Below are positions 58,438-64,000 of a stretch of 64,000 nt of DNA, piece by piece (position 1 is the first letter of the stretch; each line of letters starts with the position of its first letter). The notes below the pieces were generated by a model. It worked only from the letters and a program-made list of their open reading frames with translations, was not told where the DNA came from and ran no database searches. This DNA comes from Seohaeicola sp024304985 (GTDB lineage: Bacteria; Pseudomonadota; Alphaproteobacteria; Rhodobacterales; Rhodobacteraceae): positions 91,643 to 155,642 of the forward strand of contig NZ_JARAMP010000010.1 of assembly GCF_028802875.1 (NCBI RefSeq), written 5' to 3'. The position numbers and the translations under genes were made by a program.

Positions 58438-60063
58438 ATGATGACCGCACTGGACAAGGCCATGGCCGCCTTTACCGCCGCCGCGCCCTATGGCTGGGCC
58501 GAGACGAAGGCGCTCTGGGCAGAATGGGCCGACCTGATCGAGAGCGCGCCCGCTCTGCTGCCGGGGCTTTACCGCATCTATCTGGATGCGGTCCGGGGTG
58601 TCCTCGACGATGCCCCGCCCGCAGCTTTGGGCGATAAAGCGCGGGCCTGCCGCTTCGTGCTGGTCTTTTCCGCAAGCAACTACTTGCCCGGATTCCAGCG
58701 GAAAAAGGATGCATGGCGCCTGCTGCAATCCCATCACGCCGAACATCTGGACCTGCTGCGCGCGGCGCTGGCGCGGCCCGATCATATGGTGTTCGACATG
58801 CCGTCGCGCGGCGAAACCGGGCGCTGGGGTGCCGTGGTCGCCGCGATGCTGATGCTCTACCGCAGGCACAAGGTCTTTGGCCCCGGATCAGATGTGCTGG
58901 AGGGTGATATCATCCCTCTGATCCCCGATATCTTTCGTGCCTTCCCGCAGGAAATTGACCATACCCTGATCAGCATGCTGGCCGAGCATCCCGATGCGGC
59001 AACGGTCACAGCGGATTGGATCCTGTTTCATCTGGAAGCGGACGGCAATCCGTCCAACGCGCCGAGTGTCTCGCTGGCAGCAAACTTGCTTGGGGCGCAT
59101 GCGCAGAAGTTTGGCGCGCTCTTCTCGCAAGGCCCGGCGATCTTCACCCATCTTTTGCGGGATGCCCCCTCATGGCCCGAGGCGCGCGTCGCGGCTTTCT
59201 GGCGCGCCTTTGTGGAAGGGCCTTTGCAGATCGTGCCGAAAACGCAGGAGGACGCCGTCAAGGATGCGCGAATATGGGCTGAGACATATCGTAACGCCAT
59301 AGCCGCATCGGAAGGAGACATGAGCTTGGCCGCAAAGGCAAATCGGGAGAAAGACGCGCGCTCTGCACGCGAGTTTGAGGCCGAAGCCGCGCTGATCGCG
59401 GCCGATTTCGACAACTGGAACGCCCGGCGGCGGCAAGGTGCCGTGCGCGCACTGTCCAGTGCGGCCACCAAGCGCAAGGCTTTGACCGTCGCCGCCCGTC
59501 AACTGCCCGCACCCTTTGGTCCCATGGCGCAAGCCTTGCTGGACGAGGCCAAGGCCGATGCCGCGCGGCCCAAGGTCTTTGCCATCGCCAAGCCCGCGCA
59601 GAACCGCTTTCGCGATTTCGGGCTGAAACTGTTGGTCATAGAAGAGTTGATGTATCGGCAGGGCGTGCTTCTGCCCAAGTTCGATATCCACGCCTTTGCT
59701 GCCGAATACCAGAAGCGTGAAATCAATGTAGACAAGGACGGTTACGCCATCATCCCCGAGGTGAAAGCCTATTTCGCCAACCTGCCTACGCCGGACGATC
59801 TGCTGGCAAGGGTTGAAAGGTTGCACCAGTCCAGCGGCCTTGACGGCGGTCCGCGGTATATCGACCATCTTTTCCCCTTCTGGGACCCGGGCGCTGGCGA
59901 TGATCCCGTGCCGGTGACGGCCAAGGCCATCGCGGATCTGGACCTGCTGCCCAACCTGACGCGCATCAGCGGGCTGGAGAACAGCAAGCCGAACCGCACG
60001 CTTCTGGCAGCAGTCAAGGCGCGCGGGATCATGCTCTTGCCCGAGGATCAGGCGCATCGCTGA
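58438..60063 (+). CDS. Hypothetical protein with DUF6892-like C-terminal domain
   Basis: 541 residues, ATG 58438 preceded by GAGGAAAGG. No signal peptide or membrane segment. Residues 1-350 are mainly helical with Ala/Arg-rich, coiled-coil-like stretches near 290-330; residues about 380-535 (FRDFGLKLLVIEELMYRQGVL, FDIHAFAAEYQKREI, IPEVKAYFANL, FPFWDPGAGDD) resemble DUF6892, a domain I recall near polymorphic toxin immunity genes. That match is from memory and should be searched. It is tightly coupled to the DKNYY-like gene (14-bp gap), so they probably work together. Confidence 0.6.
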   Translation: MMTALDKAMAAFTAAAPYGWAETKALWAEWADLIESAPALLPGLYRIYLDAVRGVLDDAPPAALGDKARACRFVLVFSASNYLPGFQRKKDAWRLLQSHHAEHLDLLRAALARPDHMVFDMPSRGETGRWGAVVAAMLMLYRRHKVFGPGSDVLEGDIIPLIPDIFRAFPQEIDHTLISMLAEHPDAATVTADWILFHLEADGNPSNAPSVSLAANLLGAHAQKFGALFSQGPAIFTHLLRDAPSWPEARVAAFWRAFVEGPLQIVPKTQEDAVKDARIWAETYRNAIAASEGDMSLAAKANREKDARSAREFEAEAALIAADFDNWNARRRQGAVRALSSAATKRKALTVAARQLPAPFGPMAQALLDEAKADAARPKVFAIAKPAQNRFRDFGLKLLVIEELMYRQGVLLPKFDIHAFAAEYQKREINVDKDGYAIIPEVKAYFANLPTPDDLLARVERLHQSSGLDGGPRYIDHLFPFWDPGAGDDPVPVTAKAIADLDLLPNLTRISGLENSKPNRTLLAAVKARGIMLLPEDQAHR

Positions 60064-60064
60064 C

Positions 60065-60190
60065 GTGACCGAGGACCAGCACCTTGCCTTTGCCGAGGCC
60101 GGGGCGCAGATCTCAGACGCCAAGGCGACGGGGGCAGGTTCCTTGTTGCTGCGCGATCTGCACGCGTTTCCGGGTTGCTGTCCGTGGTAG
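60065..60190 (+). CDS. Possible small protein or gene remnant
   Basis: A 41-codon GTG-initiated frame begins one base after the preceding stop codon and encodes a Gly/Ala-rich peptide (LAFAEAGAQISDAKATGAG) with no strong ribosome site. It may be a short coupled gene or the remnant of a longer gene. Nothing recognisable. Confidence 0.25.
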   Translation: MTEDQHLAFAEAGAQISDAKATGAGSLLLRDLHAFPGCCPW

Positions 60191-60265
60191 CACCACACAC
60201 CATCAAAAACCTACCGCAAAGCATGGCGATCTGCTTATCTGGTGCAAGATAAGGAGGGGATTGCG

Positions 60266-60910
60266 ATGAAATGCTTGTCCTTGGCCGCCGTGGCGGCACT
60301 AATCCCGATGGCGGCACTGGCATGGGACGAGGCCGATCTGGCCCAACTCATGGCGACCAAATCCTGCGAGGCCTGCGACCTGTCCGAAGCAGACCTCAGA
60401 CGCGCCGATCTGGCCGGGGCGGCGCTTTCGGGGTCCAATCTGTCCGGGGCGCGGCTCTGGGCGACCGATCTTGACGGCGCCGGTCTGGAAGGGGCCAATC
60501 TTGCGGGGGCCAACCTTGCCGCGGCCACGCTGACAAAAGCCGATCTGTCAGACGCAAACCTGACCGGGGTCTATCTGACGACGGCGGACCTCGGCGGTGC
60601 CGACATGAGCGGGGCCAACCTCAGCGACGCGGTCCTGACACAAACGAGGCTGGACGCGGCCGATCTGTCCGGGGCCAATCTGAACGGCGCCTATATGGAA
60701 CTGGCCAGTCTTGCAGGAACCAATTTGACAGGCGCGAACCTGACCGGGGTCAACCTCACCTCGGCCAGTCTGCGCGGGGCCGTGCTGACCGGCGCCATGC
60801 TTGAGGGCACGGTCCTTCTTGGGGCGAACCTCGAAGGGGCGTCGCTGGACGGGGCCAAACTGTGCAACACTGTCATGCCGGACGGATCACGCAACACAGC
60901 CGGGTGTTGA
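60266..60910 (+). CDS. Exported pentapeptide-repeat protein
   Basis: Start ATG 60266 (MKCLSLAAV) with AAGGAGGGG 7 nt upstream; 214 residues. A signal peptide (residues 1-18, ending ALA) precedes about 30 A(D/N)LxG pentapeptides (for example ADLSG, ANLNG, ANLTG), which would form a right-handed quadrilateral beta-helix. Cys appear at KSCEACDLS before the repeats and at LCNTV and the last residue. Unlike Qnr-type DNA gyrase protectors it would be periplasmic. Function unknown. Good candidate promoter not seen in the 75 bp before it. Confidence 0.85.
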   Translation: MKCLSLAAVAALIPMAALAWDEADLAQLMATKSCEACDLSEADLRRADLAGAALSGSNLSGARLWATDLDGAGLEGANLAGANLAAATLTKADLSDANLTGVYLTTADLGGADMSGANLSDAVLTQTRLDAADLSGANLNGAYMELASLAGTNLTGANLTGVNLTSASLRGAVLTGAMLEGTVLLGANLEGASLDGAKLCNTVMPDGSRNTAGC

Positions 60911-61075
60911 GCGCTCCAAAGCGGCGCGGGGCTGCTTTCTGCTCACCTTTGCAACAGGGATGGGCAACACCGGCGCGCGGTTCATGCCCCACCCGACTGA
61001 CTTGCAAGGAACAAAGCCGATAGTTCTGCGTTGGTTCTCCAAGTGATGCTTCAAAAAGCTAAGGGAGGACCAGAC

Positions 61076-62653
61076 ATGACCATGACACGACGCAATCTGC
61101 TGGAGGCGGTCGGAATGGCCGCAGGGTCGGCCGCAATGTATCACGCGATGGCCACTTTGGGACATGCGCAGGATTCGACCTACACGGGCCGCGTGGTTCT
61201 GGAAGGTGAGCCCAATGGGCGACGCGTCCTTATTCTGGGGGCGGGTCTGGCCGGGCTGACAGCGGCGCTTGAACTGCGCAGCGCCGGATATGAGGTGCAG
61301 GTTCTGGAGTACCGTGAAAAAGCGGGCGGGCGCTGTTGGACCCTGCGTGGCGGTGACACCTATACCGACCTTGCTGGAGTATCCCAGAAAGTGGCGTTCG
61401 AAGAGGGCGGCTACCTGAATCCGGGTCCGTGGCGGATTCCGTACAATCACCATGCCGTTCTGGATTATTGCAAAAGGCTCGGGGTGAAACTGGAACCGTT
61501 CATCCAGAAGAACCACAACGCCTATCTTCATCGCAGTGAGGCATTCGACGGCAAGCCACAGCGTTTCCGGCACATCGCGACAGACTATCGTGGGCATATC
61601 GCCGAACTGTTGGCCAAGGCCACCGACCAAGGCAAGCTCGATGCAGAGGTCACCGAAAGTGACAGGGTCAAGCTGCTGGAATCGCTGCGTTCCTATGGCA
61701 TCCTGAACGATCAGAATGCCTATGTCTCCAGTGACGCGACCAGCGAGTACCGCGGGTATGAGCGCGAAGCGGGGGGTGGACGCGACGGGGCCCCAACCCC
61801 GTCATCGCCGCTGGACATGACAGAGCTGCTACAGTCCGACCTGTGGACATGGCTGAGCGATCCGGAAAGCGTCCATCACCAAAGCGCCATCTTTCAGCCG
61901 GTCGGCGGCATGGACATGATCGCGCAGGCCTTTGCGCGCGAGGTGGGTGACGTGATCACCTACAACGCCAAAGTCATCTCGATGCTTCAGGACGACAGCG
62001 GCGTCACTGTCCGCTACGAGGACGCGCGGCAAGGCGGCGACCCGATCGAGGTGACCGCCGACTGGTGCGTCTGCACGATCCCCTTCTCGATCCTCGGCCA
62101 GATCGAACACAACCTGTCGTCAGACAAGACCTATGCCATCGACACCATGTATTATGAAGGATCGGTCAAGTTCGGCCTCGAATTCAACCGCCGTTTCTGG
62201 GAAGAGGACGAGCACATCTTTGGCGGCATCTCCTATACCGATCTGCCCATCGCCCTGATCAGTTACCCCTCCTACGACTATCTGAGCGCCGGGAAAGGCG
62301 TGCTGCTGGGCGGCTATGTCTGGGGCGCTGATGCCTATCAGTTCAACGCCATGCAGCCTGACGAAGCGGTGAAATGGGCCGTCGAATACGGCTCACGCCT
62401 TCATCCGCAATATGCGGATGAGTTTGCAGGGGGCGTCTGCGTCAGTTGGCACAAGGTGCCTTGGGTGCTGGGCTGCTATGGCATCTGGCAGGACAAGGAC
62501 CGCGACTACACCGCTGCGGTCACCATGGAAGAGGGCGACCGTATCGTCCTTGCGGGCGAACAGCTGTCGTATCTGCCAGCCTGGCAGGAGGGTGCGATCC
62601 TCTCTGCCCTTGATGCGATCCAACAGCTCCACGAGCACGCGACCAACCGCTGA
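61076..62653 (+). CDS. Tat-exported flavin amine oxidase/dehydrogenase
   Basis: Start ATG 61076 (MTMTRRNLLEA) with GGGAGG 8 nt upstream; 525 residues. The Tat leader has RRN-x-L at 5-9 and ends near AQD (about 31-33). FAD motif LGAGLAGLTAALELRSAG (about 54-71), GGRCWTLRGGD, and C-terminal IVLAGEQLSYLPAWQEGAILSAL match the flavin monoamine oxidase/L-amino acid oxidase family. The two next genes encode a cytochrome c and RidA. NicA2 of Pseudomonas putida, a Tat-exported member of this family, passes electrons to a neighbouring cytochrome c, so this enzyme may be a dehydrogenase rather than an oxidase. Amine substrate unknown. Confidence 0.86.
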   Translation: MTMTRRNLLEAVGMAAGSAAMYHAMATLGHAQDSTYTGRVVLEGEPNGRRVLILGAGLAGLTAALELRSAGYEVQVLEYREKAGGRCWTLRGGDTYTDLAGVSQKVAFEEGGYLNPGPWRIPYNHHAVLDYCKRLGVKLEPFIQKNHNAYLHRSEAFDGKPQRFRHIATDYRGHIAELLAKATDQGKLDAEVTESDRVKLLESLRSYGILNDQNAYVSSDATSEYRGYEREAGGGRDGAPTPSSPLDMTELLQSDLWTWLSDPESVHHQSAIFQPVGGMDMIAQAFAREVGDVITYNAKVISMLQDDSGVTVRYEDARQGGDPIEVTADWCVCTIPFSILGQIEHNLSSDKTYAIDTMYYEGSVKFGLEFNRRFWEEDEHIFGGISYTDLPIALISYPSYDYLSAGKGVLLGGYVWGADAYQFNAMQPDEAVKWAVEYGSRLHPQYADEFAGGVCVSWHKVPWVLGCYGIWQDKDRDYTAAVTMEEGDRIVLAGEQLSYLPAWQEGAILSALDAIQQLHEHATNR

Positions 62654-62667
62654 TCAGGAGAACCGAC

Positions 62668-63141
62668 ATGACAACGATAGCAAAAACACTCGTGGCAAGC
62701 GCCGCTGCCATCTGTCTTGGCCTCAGCGCCCAGGCACAGTCCAGCGCGGCTGATCCGGATGAAACCCAAACATCGGATTTCCGGACCTTCGAACCGACAG
62801 GAGCGGAATGGGAAAGATTCCGGTCCTCGGGCGAGATCACCCAAAAGGGGGGTGAGGCCGTCTATAATGCGGTTTGCGCAGGTTGCCACATGCCGATGGG
62901 GCAAGGCGCTGTGGGTGCCGGGGCTTACCCCGCGCTTGCCGACAACGCGTTGCTGGCCGATCCGTCCTATCCCATCTACCTTATCCTGAATGGACAAAAG
63001 GCCATGCCGCCTTTTGGTGGGTTGCTGGACGATCAACAGATCGCCGATGTCGTGAATTACATCCGGTCCAGTTTCGGTAATGATTTCATCGCCGAATACG
63101 GCGAAGCGACTGCCGAAGACATCGAGGAGTCACGCCCATGA
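62668..63141 (+). CDS. Periplasmic c-type cytochrome, probable amine dehydrogenase electron acceptor
   Basis: 157 residues; signal peptide MTTIAKTLVASAAAICLGLSAQA with cleavage near residue 23. One haem-binding motif CAGCH (70-74) and a distal Met113 in KAMPPFGG, a class I cytochrome c. GGAG lies before the ATG, 14 bp after the amine oxidase stop. It overlaps the RidA gene by ATGA. The close linkage suggests it takes electrons from the flavoenzyme to the respiratory chain. Confidence 0.88.
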   Translation: MTTIAKTLVASAAAICLGLSAQAQSSAADPDETQTSDFRTFEPTGAEWERFRSSGEITQKGGEAVYNAVCAGCHMPMGQGAVGAGAYPALADNALLADPSYPIYLILNGQKAMPPFGGLLDDQQIADVVNYIRSSFGNDFIAEYGEATAEDIEESRP

Positions 63142-63647
63142 CCATCTGTGTCCCAAAGCGCTGCGCGATTGCGCTGGCCCTTCTCTTGGGCGCGACGACG
63201 GCCCACGCACAGGAGGTCGTCAGACACGCCATTCCTGGCTCGAACTTCCCGATCGCGCGCGCGGTCGAGGTCCCGGGCGATGCGACCGTCGTCTACCTGA
63301 GCGGTGCCGTGCCGTCTGTCATCGACACAAGCGCCGCAGAAGGCTCGGTCGATGCCTATGGCGACACAAAGGCGCAGACAGTGTCCGTCCTGACATCTAT
63401 CCAAGACACCCTGTCCGATCTGGATCTTGAAATAGGCGACATTTACAAGATGCAGGTGTTTCTTGTGGCCCCGGACGGGTCCGACAGTATGGATTTTGCA
63501 GGGTTCATGGACGGATATACCCAGTTCTTCGGCACAGCGGATCAACCGCGCCTTCCGGTTCGGTCCGTCTTTGAAGTCGCAGGCTTGGCAAACCCCGCCT
63601 GGTTGGTCGAGATCGAAGTAACAGCCATTCGACCACCCGGCGAATGA
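63138..63647 (+). CDS. Exported RidA (YjgF/Rid) family protein
   Basis: 169 residues with a signal peptide (MTICVPKRCAIALALLLG ... AHA, cleavage near residue 24). The mature protein has the Rid trimer fold: VVYLSGAVPSV, DTKAQTVSVLTSIQ, IYKMQVFLVAP, and LPVRSVFEVAGLA with the Arg that orients imines in RidA. RidA proteins hydrolyse 2-iminoacids or enamines; a periplasmic one next to an amine dehydrogenase may clear the imine product to aldehyde or ketone plus ammonia. Overlaps the cytochrome gene by 4 bp and is the last gene of the operon. Confidence 0.84.
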   Translation: MTICVPKRCAIALALLLGATTAHAQEVVRHAIPGSNFPIARAVEVPGDATVVYLSGAVPSVIDTSAAEGSVDAYGDTKAQTVSVLTSIQDTLSDLDLEIGDIYKMQVFLVAPDGSDSMDFAGFMDGYTQFFGTADQPRLPVRSVFEVAGLANPAWLVEIEVTAIRPPGE

Positions 63648-63662
63648 TGACAGGCCAGCGGA

Positions 63663-63681
63663 CGCGGGGAGTATTCCCGCG
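63663..63681 (+). terminator. Hairpin after the RidA gene
   Basis: CGCGGG-GAGTATT-CCCGCG forms a perfect 6-bp stem that can extend by a G-T and an A-T pair. It lies 16 bp past the stop codon. No T-tract, so the strength is uncertain. Confidence 0.45.
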
Positions 63682-63875
63682 CTCTGATGTGGCACGGCTC
63701 TGAACGACAAGCCGGAGACTGGAGCACCCTCGCACTCTGACCCTGATCGCCGTGCAGCACTGCTGTCGGTGACGGTGGTCAGGGTGCGCGCGGCTTTGGC
63801 GCTTGCGCCACCTATCCAGCCAAAGACCGAGTTTCCGCGCACGCCGCAGGACACAGCAGCGATCCGCATCTTGAT

Positions 63876-63979
63876 GGTGCGCATTTCGCGGAATTTGGGC
63901 AGTGATTTCGCGTGATCTCGGGCACGCGTTTCACGGCATCGCGGGCAGCCATTTCACGCCCTCGGGCAGGCTGGCCAAC
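63876..63979 (+). repeat. Five tandem 21-23 bp direct repeats, possible IS21-type element end
   Basis: Units begin at 63876, 63897, 63920, 63943 and 63964. Consensus is GGGCA-N3-TTTCRCG followed by a variable 6-8 nt; examples are GGGCAGTGATTTCGCG and GGGCAGCCATTTCACG, while the first and last units are degenerate. Evenly spaced repeats like these occur at the termini of IS21-family elements where transposase binds, and the window may end just inside one. No transposase gene is visible in the window. The bases 63682-63875 hold no gene I can support. Confidence 0.55.
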
Positions 63980-64000
63980 GGGTTTCATAGAGTCAGGGCT

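Noticed and set aside
63057..63884. A 275-codon minus-strand frame reaching into the gene-free right end
   Set aside because: Most of it is antisense to the RidA and cytochrome genes, and the part outside shows no motif. It starts within the repeat array and has no ribosome site.
1..64000. CRISPR array, rRNA or tRNA genes
   Set aside because: I saw no evenly spaced identical 25-35 bp repeats other than the short array at the right end, whose units are directly adjacent without spacers. No tRNA cloverleaf or rRNA sequence was recognised in the gaps, though a covariance search was not possible.

Overview
The window is about 64 kb of GC-rich alphaproteobacterial DNA. Gene content and style point to the Rhodobacteraceae (Roseobacter/Paracoccus-like): two TRAP transporters, several ABC importers with ATGA-coupled genes, a fused carnitine dehydrogenase-thioesterase, a DUF1203 protein and a MbnP/MbnH copper pair. 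It reads as an accessory catabolic region devoted to organic nitrogen compounds (amides, carnitine-like betaines, N-heterocycles or hydantoin-like compounds, amines). I see no rRNA, no tRNA and no CRISPR array.

Layout. 1-188: tail of a molybdenum hydroxylase large subunit. 239-3261 (+) and 3365-6383 (-): two convergent TRAP operons. 6552-12673 (+): two SDR oxidoreductases, a flavoprotein, an EamA exporter, an IclR regulator and an acetamidase/formamidase homologue. 12670-21048 (-): a branched-chain/urea/amide-type ABC importer whose last ATPase is joined in frame to an amidase-signature enzyme, followed by an acyl-CoA ligase and a small monooxygenase; together they suggest amide uptake, hydrolysis and CoA activation. 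21106-25576 (-): flotillin, pyroglutamyl peptidase-like protein and a clan GH-A glycosidase-like protein with a C-terminal membrane segment. 25795-33448: carnitine catabolism (regulator cdhR divergent from cdhC and a cdhA-cdhB fusion) plus an acyl-CoA dehydrogenase, an ADP-forming CoA ligase and a CaiD-like hydratase, probably feeding gamma-butyrobetaine or crotonobetaine into carnitine. 33526-46507: a second acetamidase/formamidase, three amidohydrolases, an Asp/Glu/hydantoin racemase-like protein, a flavin reductase-like protein, a complete oligopeptide-type ABC importer and its divergent GntR regulator.

46540-50147: a copper block with a small Cys-containing exported protein, a frameshifted MbnP gene, the di-haem MbnH, a PCu(A)C chaperone and TrmO. 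50559-53508: ribbon-helix-helix protein, glyoxalase I and a GMC dehydrogenase with a Tat-exported small subunit. 53578-60063: M20 amidohydrolase, FAD/NAD(P)-binding protein, DUF1203, then an unusual DKNYY-like/DUF6892-like pair. 60266-63647: exported pentapeptide-repeat protein, then a Tat-exported flavin amine oxidase, a cytochrome c and an exported RidA-family protein that look like a periplasmic amine dehydrogenase module. The last 350 bp carry no gene but hold five 21-23 bp direct repeats resembling the end of an insertion element.

The strongest leads are the ABC ATPase-amidase fusion, the periplasmic amine oxidase/cytochrome c/RidA module, the single-base lesion that splits mbnP, and the amidohydrolase without its HxH metal motif. 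In all four importers that include a binding-protein gene, a GC-rich stem-loop lies directly after that gene.
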